A stretch of DNA of 64,000 bases from Leptidea sinapis (GCF_905404315.1 NC_066301.1:7502001-7566000), one strand, 5' to 3'. Shown: positions 12,100 through 25,279, counted from the stretch's first letter. The notes: a model not told the origin generated them from the sequence alone. Translations and numbers: made by a program.

Positions 12100-13265
12100 T
12101 GATATTATAATAAAGTAAGTAGGTACACATAATCATTACTTGTGTTACTTAAGTGGGACTTATACTATTCAATTGCGTTTTACAAACCTTTCAATTTACA
12201 TTATTGCTACTATCCAAATGTTTTGAGTTTTCTTTAGTGTTAATTCCGCCAATATTTGTCTTTTAAACAATTCGACACGTGTTTCGCCTCTACACGAGGC
12301 ATATTCAGGACATGTTGACTCGCCAAAATCTGACACGAGACTGAAGTCTCGAGACAGATTTAGGATAATTATGGATTTCCGCAAAGTAACGCCTACTTCA
12401 ATAACTTTTTTATTGCTACTGACATACAGACATATTTCATCATCTAATCTTGTTATGTGTTAAATATCTTATACCAAATTTTACTGTATTAAATTAATTT
12501 GCATGCCTAGTTTAACCAGGCAAAACACGTGAAACTGTAATATTGTACCATCGTAACATACTATGTTTATACGCAAATAAAGAATTTGATTTGATTTGAT
12601 TGATTCAAACAAGTCGTTATAAGTTAAGTATACTTATCCACTTTTATGTAACATTCAGTTTAAAATTTTTCTACAGCAATAGTACCTACCTAACGTTTTA
12701 AATCAACTGAGGTAAAAATTTATTTTGGGACGATAATTCACCTTTTGTTATTATATATTAGGTGGAGGTATTTAACCGGGTAGAAGGTATCCCCCGTATA
12801 TTAATCTGCCGCGTTTTAGTAAATCCCGAAATCCCCGCTTGGGCTCCCCTACTATTATAATGTCTCTCTCAAGTCTAGTTATTGTACACTTACCATGGAA
12901 TAGATACATTATTCTGGGCTGGTTTGAGTAAAATAATTATGATTATAAAATGTTAATGGATTTACTTAGAAAGTACTCAAATATGCAGATACGAGTATAT
13001 GTTTGAGATCTGCAGAATTGTTGTACCCCAAGATTTAATCATGCAAAATTATACAAAGAAATATCTATATTTTTACTAACACATCCGATTGAAGTTATAT
13101 GTATGTGAAATCAGTATTCGCATATTAGTTTGGATAGGATGTTTGTTAGGGCACATCGACGGAAATTCTGGATATTTTTGAAATATTTCAACAACTTTTT
13201 TAGTTTGACAGCTTGTCAACAAGTTATTTAAACCATTGCTATACCCGTTGCTGGTACTAATTTAT
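12100..13265. other. Intergenic; LINE tail at 12555-12600
   Basis: No gene seen. At 12560-12600, AATAAAGAATTTGATTTGAT repeats as GATTT-type units, a typical simple-repeat tail of an insect LINE. At 12270-12310 a CGCCTCTACACGAGGC palindrome occurs. Confidence 0.45.
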
Positions 13266-13269
13266 AATT

Positions 13270-13515
13270 CATATTATCTTTAATATATAATTCTCCTGTA
13301 CCTACGTGTGTTGACAGTGAACTCCTCCTAAACGGCTGGACTGATTTGAGTAAATTTTTTTGTGTGTGTTCAAGTGGATTCGAGGATGGTTAAGATTCTC
13401 AATTGAATTATCTCCTAAACAGCTGGATCGATTTTGATGAGTTTTTGTGTGTTCCAGTGAAGCCTTTGAAACGGTTTGGTACAGGACAACGTCTCTCGAG
13501 TCAAATTTCAAGAAT
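13270..13515 (-). repeat. AAATCGGTCCAGCCGTT repeat, reverse copy
   Basis: Contains two reversed units of the motif (CTCCTAAACGGCTGGACTGAT and CTCCTAAACAGCTGGATCGAT), matching the array at 8660-8992 in the opposite orientation. Confidence 0.6.
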
Positions 13516-13539
13516 ATATGTTCTTGAAAATGTTATGTG

Positions 13540-13905
13540 AGTTTGCTAGAAACGACAGTTTGATGACCATAATGATAACACCAGGAAGAGACATAAACTT
13601 ATAATTCCTACTACTTGGCTAAGTCGAGTTAGTAAGTTTTTTGTGGGGCGATGTACTTATATGCTTTTACAACAAGATCCCAGAAAATGTTAAAAACAAA
13701 TGTATTACGATATTCAAAATAATTGTTAAAAAACGTTTGTGTGGTAAAGGTTACTATAATATTAATGACTTTCTTAATGATACCACAAATTGGGAATGGA
13801 GCGACCGCCCCCAGTCTATTAAAAATAAGTTTAATTGTACCACATTTCTTTGTAACCATATTTTTTCCGAATAAAAAGAAGCCTCTTGCGCCTGTTCTTC
13901 TCAGG
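13540..13905 (+). mobile_element. LINE (CR1/L2-like) C-terminal fragment
   Basis: Plus-strand frames encode NTRKRHKLIIPTTWLSRVSK, then FYNKIPENVKNKCITIFKII...LCGKGYYNINDFLND. This is the diagnostic tail of a common insect LINE ORF2. At least one frameshift separates the two parts. A second copy is at 35365-35690. Confidence 0.75.
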
Positions 13906-14408
13906 GCATAATTTTTGGAATGAGTGGTAGTTTTTGTCTTACAATAAATGTTATGATATCCTATTTTGAATAAAATTATTTGTGTTTGAATGATATTGTT
14001 CGTCTAATTTATTTAAATAAAATCTATCAATAATATGTGTGCCGACTATATCGCGGTAGGTGATTGCACACGGCGCGGCCGACTGTGCGGTCGCGGCGTG
14101 TGCATCAGCCCTATTTATTGTCCTTGCAGTTCCTTTAGTGTCACACTCAGCCGTGGTATTCACGGCTAGTAGCAACACTGCCTTAATTATCAGATCTTAT
14201 TCAAGAATCAATTTAGGTAAGTTCTACATTTATTATTAATTTCTTAGACTATTTTTTAGTAATATATTTAAAGGTAGCCATGTAATACAGCAGTGATTAA
14301 TATAACCGCATTTCGAATCAATATTTCTCGTCGTCTAGTCCAGATTGAACCCCATGGTTTTAGAAGACATTCGCTGATCCGAGCGACACGTCAGTAACAC
14401 ATCGGTCG

Positions 14409-14624
14409 CTTATTTTTTTTTAATGAAAATAAGGGACGAGAACAGCCGGACGTTCAGCTGATGGTAATTGATACGCCCTGCATATTACAATGCAGTGTTG
14501 CTCAGGATTATTGAAAGACCCAAACATTCTGAGCGGCACTAAAACTGCGCTTGTCACCTTAAGACGTAAGATGTTAAGTCTCATTTGCCCAGTAATTTCA
14601 CTAGCTACGGCGTCCTTCAAAATC
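14409..14624 (-). mobile_element. SINE-like repeat S, copy 1
   Basis: Reverse-strand copy of a ~290-bp family, with an A-rich end at 14409 and an internal hairpin formed by TTGCTCAGG / CTGAGCGGCAC arms. The 5' third is missing. Other copies are at 16742, 28318, 30938, 31414 and 53412. Confidence 0.75.
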
Positions 14625-14639
14625 CCCAAACAATCTAAG

Positions 14640-15032
14640 TACGACGGATTTATTATACAATAAATACAAAGTAATTCTATTCCAAATTACTTATCTTACA
14701 GGGCCGGTCCGAGTAATCATTTTAATCATTATAAATCCGCGTATTCCTCATTAGAACCATTAATTCTAGTTATTTAACAAGTGCCATAGATTAGCTTAGT
14801 AAATAAATATTATTACCATAAAAACCACTAAATATGTCTATCCCTAAGTGCACCCCTTTTCTAAATAAAAATAATGGTTATTTACGACAGAAATGGTGAA
14901 CAAGTAAGAAATAAAATAGTATTCGTTTTTCCCCATAGATGGCACTAACAAAAAGTATTTAGTTCATAGTTGCGTAGCCACTTGAAATACGCAGTTTTCT
15001 TTAGGTTTGTGTAAAAATAAAATCTTAGATTA
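14640..15032. other. PPO upstream region
   Basis: No gene or recognisable repeat. AT-rich sequence between the SINE-like copy and the promoter-proximal MITE. Confidence 0.4.
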
Positions 15033-15256
15033 TTTATGCGTCTAGATAGAGCCTCTTACTGCTAGACAACCGATGAAAATAGGCCAGGTTTATTACTTTA
15101 GTTTGCATGACGAGCTACGGTGTTGCACTCCCAATTTGTCTGACACTTTGTGTTAACACTACATGCACACGCATGTATTGCTCAAAATAGAGGTTAACTG
15201 TCAGCCCCAATTTTTTTTGACGTTTTCACATTTGTCACAGTCTGTCAGGCGTATTA
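15033..15256. mobile_element. MITE, TACGTCTAGATAGA family (copy 2)
   Basis: Starts TTTATGCGTCTAGATAGAG and shares the GACACTTTGTGTTA and TTGCTCAAAATAGAGGTTA blocks with copies 1 and 3. The right end lies about 10 bp before the PPO TATA-like box and 149 bp before its ATG. Confidence 0.7.
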
Positions 15257-15266
15257 ATAATCTAAG

Positions 15267-15296
15267 TATAAAAAACGTATTCATTCTACAGTGACG
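15267..15296 (+). promoter_or_regulatory. PPO core promoter (TATA-like box and initiator)
   Basis: TATAAAAAAC at 15268 is followed about 20-25 nt later by CTACAGTGA, similar to the arthropod TCAGT initiator. This predicts a start near 15288-15292 and a leader of about 115 nt before the ATG at 15405. Confidence 0.5.
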
Positions 15297-15404
15297 TTAT
15301 ATGGTCTTGAATATAATTCAACTTTAATGGATGAGTACTTGAGCTCTTCTCATATCCCACGGGCACCTTGTAACCTCATGTCTAATGTCCAGGAACCGTT
15401 CAGG

Positions 15405-18400
15405 ATGTCGGACGCTAAGAAAAACCTTCAGCTGTTCTTCGATCGTCCCACGGAGCCATGCTTCATGCAGAAAGGAGAGAAGAAGGCAGTGTTCCAACTG
15501 CCCGACACATACTATGTAAGATCACAAATTATAAACTCGCTATTATTGTGTAAATATACAAAAGCGAAATATTCTATTCTATCAAAGTATATAACTGATA
15601 AAATAAAAATCCTGCAACTCAACCAGTTCATTTTCAAATTCAAATCTAAAAAAAATCTTTATTCACTGTTAAACTTTATAAGGTATTTAATGCAAGTCAG
15701 GATGAAGTACAAAAGTTACAATAGCATTCACATGAGTATTACAATATTCACAGTAAATTTAGAAACATTAATCCCAACTATCTTTATCATTCAAATAATC
15801 TTTCACATTAACATCTTAGGCCTATTAGGCCTTACATGTAAATTTATTTTTACGATACATTCAAATTTTTTAATTGGTAATATTTTAATATCATTTGGGA
15901 GCTTATTATAAAACAACACAGTCCACTTTAAAAGATTTAGAAATTTTACGGAGCCTAGTTGATGGAATTGCAAGTTTATGTTTATTTCGAGTATTGACAC
16001 TATGTACATCAGTAGGTAGATTAGTTTTCAATGGTAGGTAATTTTACTTTGGAATATTTTCCCCATCAACGATAATATTTGATTCCCGACTTGGTCGTTT
16101 ATTATTATTAGCTCAGATTAATTAATATAATAGAAATAATATTATTTGATCGCTATAATTAATTTACTAGCAAAGTTTTTCTTAACAATATTTGCTCTAC
16201 AAAGTTTACATGCAGTCTGATACTTCAAGTTATATTGAAATTAAATGTTTAAATTTACGTTTCGAATAACTGAACACGATCAGTTAGTTTAGCACTGTCT
16301 TACCTAAAAAGCCTAAATACAGAAAATGAAGAAGATTATTAAAAATTTTCCGCATTCCGTCCTACTATTTTATTACTGCTTTGACACATTGAAATGCTGG
16401 TGTAAGATCTTTTGATGGATATGGATACCTAACATTAAAATCGAATCTTCTTTAAATGAGAGATGGGATATTCAAAATGGCCGTAATTGGTGCCCTTTAC
16501 CCTGGGCTAATGGATTGTTTCATGTGCAGCCTGACAAGTACAAGTCCGCAAGCAGCACCTTAGCGGACCGGTTCGGCAGCGACGCGACACGCACCATCCC
16601 CGTACGAAACATTGCGATGCCCAACCTGTCGCTACCCCTGCAGCTGCCTTACCACGACCAGTTCTCGCTGTGGGTGCCGCGCCACCGCCAGATGGCAGCC
16701 AGGCTCATCGACGTCTTCATGGGTACGTCCACACAGTCCACAGATTTTTTAAAAATCAAAATAAGGTACGAGACAAGCAGCCTGCACCCTGCCCATTAAA
16801 ATGCTGTGACGCTCAGGATTCTTGAAAAACCCAATAATTCTGAGTGGCACTACGATTGCGCTCACCACCTTGAGACATAAGATGCTAAGTCTCATTTGCC
16901 CAGTAATTTCACTAGTTACGGCGCCCTTCAGACCGAAACGCAGTATTGTTCGCACATTATTGCTTCACGGCAGAAATAGGCGCCGTTGCGGTGCCCATAA
17001 TCTAGCCGGCATCCTGTGCAAAGGAGCCTCCCACTGGTAGTAGCTGGTTTCAAACTTATGACTAACTATGTATACAACTATGTCTAACACCGAAATTAAT
17101 TTATAATAATCACTTTCGTTTACAACAATTACCAGTAATTAATAACTGAATATTTAACATCCAATTGAAATATTTTTAAGTTTACCGATATTTCTGGCAG
17201 TTTCTTTCAGTATGTCCACCGTGAAGTTGTAGTTATAAATATGACGTAAGATTCAATTTGCCGACACGCTGCAGTATCGCCGTTGTTGCAAATCTTCGAC
17301 GACTCACCTTATATAATTGGAGTCGTATCTTATACGAGTCATTTATACGTTTTAGGCATGCGGGACTTGGAAGACCTGCAAGCAGTATGTTCCTACTGCC
17401 AGCTCCGCATGAACCCCTACCTGTTCAACTACTGCCTTTCCGTCGCCATCCTGCACAGGTATTATACGAGATGAGCAAGATAAATGAACAAACAAAGCTT
17501 AGAGTAATCTTCCTAAAGTATCTATAAAATAATAAGCTTGGTGCCCAGTGTGCGTCTCTTCACCGAGAAAATTTGATAATCCGCCGTAGGCTTCAAAATA
17601 ATAAAATCACTAGCACCAGCCATCAGCGATTTCACGCGTTATTCAAAGTAAATAAAAATGCAACAATTTTATTGCTGAAATAAAGATTTTTTGATAAACA
17701 TTATTTGATTTTGGTAAACGACGGCAACATTATAGAAAAATAATCTAAAATTTGTCCTCATGCCTATTCATTTACCTGTCTCAGCTCCGACCATTTTTGT
17801 GTGTGAAGCGATCACGAATATAAGACAAAGTGTCATAAAAGGAATAGTTTGCCTATAATATTATGACTTTACAGAGAGGATACGAAGGGTGTAAACATCC
17901 CCACGTTTGCGGAAACCTTCCCTGACAAGTTCATGGACCCCAAGGTGTTCAGACAGGCGCGTGAAGTGAGCACTACCGTCACGGATGGAAATAGGGTAGG
18001 TCTACAGAAGTTCGATGCATCGAATTGTATCAAAAACTTTCACGAACATAACACTGACCAGTTCGGAGATTAAAGTATCTATTATCTATGGTTGGAGCGC
18101 CACAGCCTGTCCCTATTTAAATTCTCGCGGATAAAATATTTTTATTCTATTAATTTTTTATCTTCTCCTGCGCCCTCCAGGAACATGAATAATTGGTATC
18201 GCTTCCTTTAAACGTAGTCTACAATTTCTTTTTAGGAGTACTATGACATGGCCTTTATTGTTTACGGGATCTTAATGTATTTTCCCAGTAAAGTGTTTTT
18301 ACTTCAAAAAGGCTTTGTGACTTACGATCCGATGCTCTCAGCAGATGCCAATAGTGATCCCGCAGAACTACACGGCATCCGAATGGGATCTCGAGCAGCG

Positions 18401-21400
18401 CGTGGCCTACTTCCGCGAGGACATTGGCCTCAACCTGCACCACTGGCACTGGCACCTGGTCTACCCCTTCGACGCTTCCGATAGAGCCATCGTTGCCAAG
18501 GACAGGAGAGGGGAACTCTTCTACTACATGCACCAACAGATTATCGCGAGGTGAATTATCAACTTTGAATATGGTAAATATAACACTTCTAGGACACAGA
18601 TAGAATCATTCAGAAGCGATATACTCCAGCCAAATTTTGACAAGCCTGAGTCAACATCTGAAATTGCGTCGATAGGTACCTACTGCACATTCCGTCCTTA
18701 TTTGACTCCGAACAGACTCGATGAGTATCGCTGGGTTGGGTTAGTCACTTTTAATTGAGGTCCGGCGCATTTGACTTATATTAGATACACATAAGTATTT
18801 GTAGAAGTGATTGTCTACTTTTCTGACTCCAGATACTCCGCGGAGCGTCTGTGCAACGACCTCGGGTTCCCAAGGCGCTACAATAACTTCAGAGAGCCCA
18901 TCGAAGAGGGATACTTCCCCAAGCTGGACTCGCAGGTGGCTAGCAGGGCATGGCCCCCCAGGTACGTTGTATATTTTACGAATAAAAATGAGTCCACAGT
19001 TTACTTTATGTTTTTATTAAATTTCCTGCTATAATAAATTTATTAAACTGAATTCTTCGTCTTCGAACTTCGAGTGTCAGACCACTGCGCCTTTCCAAAG
19101 CAGCTTCGTCAAACTATTCTTCCATGCCAAATGAAGTCATCTTCTATTTGTTTTAGTTCCGGACTGACCAATTGATCTTCTATACTCCATATAAGAAAAT
19201 AATACTATAAATATAAAAGTAAAGACCTTTCGTTTGACCTATAATACGGGGTAATCTTTTATGTGAGTGTTTGCTCGACATTCCAAGATATTCCAAGTAC
19301 TGCGAATCACGTGATTTGGCTTTGCCCATGGACACAGTAGAACTTAACAACTACTGTCTGTAGAACTGGATATGCAACAAGCTTAGTAATACGTGTTGCT
19401 GTGAAGGTTTGCCGGTTCCACCATCCGAGACCTGGACCGTCCTGTGGACCAGATCCGCAGCGAAGTGAGCGAGCTGGAGACCTGGCGTGATCGTTTCGTC
19501 GAGGCCATCAACACATTGAAAGTGAAACTGGTAAGATACACCGTTGGCTAAATAATTCCAAAAAAGTTGTCCGTTGGCACTTAATTTTCTTTTAAATGCT
19601 TATATTTAATAAGAATATTTGTTTATATTTACATAAAATGAAATGATGTGAATCACCAAGCGTATGACCTGACTGCTCGAATGCGGGATCCAGTGTTCTG
19701 TGAAAGGCCCGATAGCCTGGCGATTCATATACCGTCGCTTCATTATGTGTGTTCTACCTCGGAGTGAATTTCCAAGAGCTTTTTGACCTGATCCCTGCCG
19801 TAAAATTCCACCTTCACACCACTCGCCACGCACTATAATATAAATCAATTCTTCCGGTACGGTTTTCAAGGAACTTAAGAAATTACGCGGAACACCACGT
19901 ATAACCAAACTGTGGAATGAAATTCCTTGCGCGGTGATTTTAGGTCGATACAACATGAGTACAATCAAATAAAGTCAAACGCTCACTCAAATTTCTATAA
20001 CGCTCCAGGAATTTCTCTTGTGATAAAATATAGGATGAGAGGTGGTAATTATGCGCAAGTAAATACCTAATGCCAGAATGGATCTAACATTTTTGGGATT
20101 AAAACATTCCTCTATAGCAAAGGAGTGTGTAGGGAAGGCGCGTACTATCAGTTTTAAAAAATCTCGGTACCAATTTGAATGACAAAGTGTTCTTTTATCA
20201 GCCGAACGGACGTGAGATGGCGCTGGATGAGGCGACCGGAATCGACACGCTGGGCAACATGATGGAGTCGTCCATCCTGAGCCCTAACCGGCAGTACTAC
20301 GGCGACCTGCACAACATGGGCCACGTGTTCATCTCTTACTCACACGACCCCGACCACAGAAATCTGGTAAGCATAAGTATATGTATATATTGCCACTGCA
20401 CTGTCCATAAGCTCCAATTTACTGATCCTAAACCCTGTATTGTATTTGAACCATCTCGTGTGAAGCATTGGCTATTCCAGCTCCTGACTGTCTTAATCGC
20501 GAGGTCATGAGCTAGTTGTTATTGTATTCTTATTCTATGGTCATAGCGGTGACATTAGAATCCGTTGGTAGCATTCAAATATTTTTACTCAATTCTGTAT
20601 TTTTATATCAGATATAGAATTAGAATTTACCACCCATTAATGATATGCCTTGGACTTTAGAAGAACTGCCGCAATAGCGCAGCGAGTCTATTCGATAAGA
20701 TCATAAATTACATTACATTCATTACAGTTTCTTGCTAAATTTATAAAAGAGTTGCCCAGATCTGGCACGTAACATACCCTTACCTGCACATTCAAACTTA
20801 ATGTGCTTATTATTAACAATTTGGTTATTCGTTAAGATTTTATATTTGTTGTTGTTTCTCTATTTGTCTTTTTTGTTCAGTACAGTCTGTGTCATATGTT
20901 TTCGGGTTCCAGGAACAATTCGGCGTGATGGGTGACTCTGCGACGGCCATGCGCGACCCGGTGTTCTACCGCTGGCACGCGTATGTCGATGATCTCTTCC
21001 AGATGTACAAGAGCAAGCTGCCGCCCTATACCAATGACGCGGTGAGTCATATATATTCGATGTACCAATTAAAGATCTGGGATGCTAAGAATAAAATATA
21101 GGTGAAATAATTGATTCGAGTGGAAGAAGTGGCTGATGGTGAAGTGACCGTTGCTATTGGAAATCCGCTAGCTCTGTTTATAACGTTAGTCCTACGTCCA
21201 ACGCTTAAAATATGTTCTACGTATTTGAGACAGAGATAAAAGTTCTTGGCTTATTCAGTATATTGGCTTGGAGAACTCACGAGCTTAGATCTGTGAGAGT
21301 ACTGCATTCAGGTAGAACTGCAAATGAAACACCTAACGTGGACTGGATTGGCTACAAACTCTGAAGGGATTCTGATATACCAGGCCAAGCCCTAAATTGA

Positions 21401-24400
21401 AATCTCCAAGAAAATTGTAAACCTGGCAGATCTGGCAACGAGCGGTCATTGTGAAGTCTATCGAATAACTTGAAGTGAAATGTGAGGCGAGGCAAAATCG
21501 TCTAAAATGGCAGACGGCTGTGGGTGCCCTTCTAGGATATATAGGACCTTAAGTTACCTTTGCTATTCTAAACTGGATATAAGGGTGTAACTTAAGACAC
21601 GATTAGTCAAATATTTTTTAATTCATAGCTTGAAATTTTGTATTATACATACATTTTTCAACATTATTAATAAATCCAAACGTTGTTTATTGCTAAGTTG
21701 TATCGTATATAACGTCCCAAATTTCATCAGCTGGACTTCCCCGGAATCCGTGTGATGTCTGTGGGCATCCAGGGCGGTGCTGGCGGCCGTAATGTGTTGT
21801 CCACGCAGTGGGAGCAGAGCTCTGTGGACCTGGGCCGCGGGCTGGACTTCACTCCGCGCGGCAGCGTGCTCGCGAGGTTCACCCACCTCACGCATGATAA
21901 CTTCAACTATGTGTGAGTACAGTTGCCACTTCTATATAAATATATAAATAAATGCGTATACTACCAGTAGAATACTTGAATGAGTCTCTTCATGGACGCC
22001 ATGTCGCATGTCAAGATTGTTGGATAAATAAAATACGCGATGATCAACGATGTATTAACTGACTTGCGCGCTTAGTCGTCATGCTTGGCAGAGAGACTTG
22101 TTTGTTAGCGCAGCCGTGCGACAAGCGATGACGTCCACCTTCGAATTTTTCCACGTTGTAACGAACTAGAGTTTTAATGGCAACAAGTGACGAAGCGACC
22201 TGTAAATACAATTTGAGTTTTGGCCAATCATAAAACAAACTTCAAAGGAGGCTAGAACAGTGACTACCCGCGTCCACATATACGGAATTCGGTGGAGAAA
22301 AGCTATGTAGCGAAAGAGAAGGAATAAATGTGGCACAGCGAGTGAAAGAGAAGGAAGACCTTTCGTTTTTCGTTGTTCGTTGTATTTAAACTAGGGCTTA
22401 GTAGAATTTTCGACTTATGGGAGTTTCTATATATAGAATATATATGGCATTTTAGGAATCACTTATTACTTTGAATTTTAAAAAGTTTATATTTCAAGTA
22501 AGTAATGGAGGATTAAGCTTCTGCTTTTGATGGATTTATAACTATTTGATTTGATATTATATTCGTAGTAAGTATTTGTAATGATCTTGATATTTATTTT
22601 AGAATCGAGGTGAATAACACGTCGGGGCGTGGCGTGATGGGCACTGTTCGTATCTTCCTGGCTCCTACCATGGACGACGCTGGCAACCGGCTGGCCTTCA
22701 GGGACCAGAGAAGGCTCATGATCGAGCTTGACAAGTTCACCCAGACAAGTCAGTATACTCACATTTAGTTCACTTGGAAAGTCAAAAAAGTTTCGATGGA
22801 ATAGTGTGCGTAACGGGGACATATTATATAAGAATTGGACTAGAATCCACACAATTTTCTTGGTACCTACCAAGAAGACTGGACCCGCTTCGCGGAATCT
22901 TCTCCCATTCACAACAAAAACTGAACCGTTGATTACTATTTCCACTGAATGATTATTTAATCACCTAGTGAAAGATGCTTTGTTGGATATTCGTGCGATT
23001 TTTTTATTTCAAACAATATGCAGAGCCATTTAAAAAAAACTAAGTCTAACGTAAGATTTTAAGTATATTGTAAATTGCCAGTTTCGTATTCCGTATTGAA
23101 TATTTTAACAGAATACAAATGAAAAACACATTATTAATGATTTTTTTAGCTTCTCAGCTCGCATATTATATAACATAATTTCGGCCCAGATTTATCAATT
23201 AGAACGCATTTTCCAAGAAGAATGTAGTATAGATATCTATTTACCTCATATGATCGAAAACTGGCATTAAGTGGTTAAGCTTTGTATTCACTAGGGAACA
23301 AAGTCGTGAGACATGTCGTGGCCTGTCACGGGACATCTACGTGCGACTTTCCGGCGACAATGTCAACCGACATTTTGCTCGTCCACATACCCAGGTTGTG
23401 ATCGAATGTCAACCGAGGAAGTAGGTTGTTATTTGCGGCTTACGTAACGATTCACCGAAACTTTCCAACACAAAAATAATTCGAAACGCGACATGTCCCG
23501 CGGCTCGTAGATGTCGGGCGATGTCCCGCGCGACGTCGTCACGTATAATTCGTGTCGGGCGATAAGGTCGCAGGATAAATGTCATCTAATGAAAACGGGG
23601 ATTCACTTTCGAATATAGAGATCCACTTCGGGTCGCTGACACAGTGTAATAAGAAAATGCTTTGCTTCCTCTAGTTCCTGCTGGCACCAGCACCATCACT
23701 CGCAGCTCGGTGGACTCGTCAGTGACAATCCCGTACGAGCGCACGTTCAGGCGGCAGGCCGACCGACCAGGCGAGCCCGGCTCCGCTGAGGCTGCCGATT
23801 TCGACTTCTGCGGCTGTGGTTGGCCTCATCACTTGCTGGTGCCCAAAGGGACGCCAAAGGGCTTCCCCATGCTACTGTTCTGTATGATTTCAAACTGGAA
23901 CGAAGACAGGGTGAGTGGTTGAAGATTTACATGAAACTTTCAAGACGTTCTTATAATGTCAAGTGATTGCCTTGCCCAATACAATGTAGTGCCTCAGTGA
24001 ACTCAGAATTCTGGCAAACCCTAAATTGTGAGTATCACTGTGAATTCGCTTGCTAAGATATTGGCCCAGTCATTCTACTAGCTACTGCTTGGCAGCAGAA
24101 CACTTGACTGAGGTGGTCATCTAGCCAGTAGTGTACCACTGATAAAAACGTACACGAATATATAAATATACTTTGATGTGCACGAAGTTCATGTCTAAAC
24201 ATGCTAACATCTGATGAGGATCTACACGGGAGTCGGGATATACCGTCTTACTTACGGGGTGGAACTGATCTGAACTACGTTGTTCAATATTCCCATGTGG
24301 CAGGTGGTGCAAGACACTGCGGGCGTCTGCAACGACGCGGCGTCTTACTGCGGCCTTCGGGACCGGAAGTATCCCGACAAGCGTGCCATGGGCTTCCCAT

Positions 24401-24516
24401 TCGACCGGCCAGCCTCCGCCAGCGACATCGGGTCCTTCCTCACGCCTAACATGAACGTGCAGGAGTGCTCCATCCGGTTCACAAACGCTGTCAGGCAACA
24501 TGGCCAGCAGCGGTAG
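15405..24516 (+). CDS. PPO1: Prophenoloxidase subunit 1 (13 coding exons, complete)
   Basis: Zymogen of phenoloxidase, the type-3 copper oxidase of haemolymph melanization and wound sealing. Exons: 15405-15515, 16530-16722, 17356-17458, 17875-17995, 18345-18550, 18833-18961, 19407-19530, 20202-20366, 20913-21041, 21731-21912, 22603-22748, 23675-23910, 24304-24516. All junctions are GT/AG and phase-consistent; the sum is 2058 nt, or 685 residues. No signal peptide is visible, as is usual for insect PPOs. Activation site: Arg51-Phe52 (DRFG). Copper A: His209, His213 (HHWHWH, 208-213) and His239 (YYMHQQ). Copper B: His366, His370 (LHNMGH) and His406 (FYRWHAY). A thioester-like GCGWPHHLLVPKG motif is at 583-595. 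The start MSDAKKNLQLFFDRP is the family N-terminus. In-frame ATGs at 15327 and 15378 with no stop between would allow a longer form. Introns 1, 2 and 7 hold LINE or SINE-like insertions. Confidence 0.96.
15600..16009 (-). mobile_element. LINE fragment in PPO intron 1
   Basis: The reverse strand reads VLFYNKLPNDIKILPIKKFE, the C-terminal signature shared with the CR1/L2-like fragments at 13.6 and 26.6 kb. Stops interrupt it further upstream. Confidence 0.65.
16742..17040 (-). mobile_element. SINE-like repeat S, copy 2 (near full length)
   Basis: A nearly complete reverse copy in PPO intron 2. It has an A-rich 3' end at 16742, a GTGACGCTCAGG / CTGAGTGGCAC hairpin, CATTTGCCCAGTAATTTCAC, and the 5' end GGAGCCTCCCACTGG at 17040. 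It begins only about 20 bp after the exon 2 donor. Confidence 0.8.
19640..19965 (+). mobile_element. LINE fragment in PPO intron 7
   Basis: The plus strand carries a diverged post-RT region: TGATCCCTGCCGTAAAATTC, then AAACTGTGGAATGAAATTCC corresponding to the KLWNELP motif of the 36.7-39.3 kb LINE. It is frame-broken. Confidence 0.6.
23290..23590. repeat. GC-rich palindromic block in PPO intron 11
   Basis: A locally GC-rich stretch with repeated GGACAT / ATGTCCCG words in both orientations (about 23310-23345 and 23490-23540). It looks like a decayed inverted-repeat element, but no termini could be fixed. Confidence 0.35.
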
Positions 24517-24560
24517 GTACGACGACACGTTGACAACAATTTCACAGTACATATATACGA

Positions 24561-24736
24561 TAAAGCATGATGGAAACTACGTACTAACGTTCGAAATGAC
24601 GTACGCACACAGACCCACGTATCAACATGGCCGATAAGCGGACGTCGCAGTGCTGCCTCGTTGAGACATCCATGACGCCTGCTTTTGTGTGCGTGCGTTA
24701 TATCTAACGTTTGTACGTAGTTTCCATACTGCTTTA
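24561..24736. mobile_element. hAT-like MITE in the PPO 3' flank
   Basis: Starts 45 bp after the PPO stop codon. TAAAGCATGATGGAAACTAC at the left is mirrored by GTAGTTTCCATACTGCTTTA at the right, with ~40 bp of imperfect inverted repeat. The right terminus reads CAGCTAAAGC outward, and TATATAC lies outside both ends, compatible with an ~8-bp hAT target duplication. If PPO transcription runs to the signal at 24899, this is part of its 3' UTR. Confidence 0.7.
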
Positions 24737-24898
24737 GCTGGTATATATACTGTGACAACGTGAACGAAAAGGAATTACAACCAGTAGCAACGGAAATTAA
24801 AAAAATGAAACATTATAATTTATATTATATAAGAAACATTATATATTTATATGACCTATCCAAGTTCTAAAGATAAAATATTTGCATAATTGCAATGG

Positions 24899-24904
24899 AA
24901 TAAA
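24899..24904 (+). promoter_or_regulatory. Candidate PPO poly(A) signal
   Basis: AATAAA, 383 nt after the PPO stop; the first good signal downstream. Confidence 0.45.
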
Positions 24905-25235
24905 TATCAATAGTATGCATATAAATGTTCTCAATCAATAGAGACTAAAGAGTATAGGAAAAAATTCGAAATAAAATGGTATTTGTGGTAGATGGGCCGC
25001 TGGTCGAGTAGTAACGATCCAGGGCAGGACGGAGGTCCAAGTAGAGGATGTCCAATGCGAATGTAGAGAGAACTACACCGCCGCAGACATAGACGCTCTC
25101 ATAAGAAAACCTTATTATTACATTAAATGCGACCATAAACAACACAATTTTTAATAATTTGTTGACATTTTGCAGAATATTTTCCACTTTATATATTATC
25201 AGTGATAACAATCATCAATGGTTTCTTTGTTTATT

Positions 25236-25279
25236 GTCTATGACACCTGTCAAATAGTGATTAAATAGGTGTCATAGAC
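25236..25279. repeat. Perfect 13-bp hairpin
   Basis: GTCTATGACACCT at 25236-25248 and its exact reverse complement at 25267-25279, separated by 18 nt. Confidence 0.7.
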
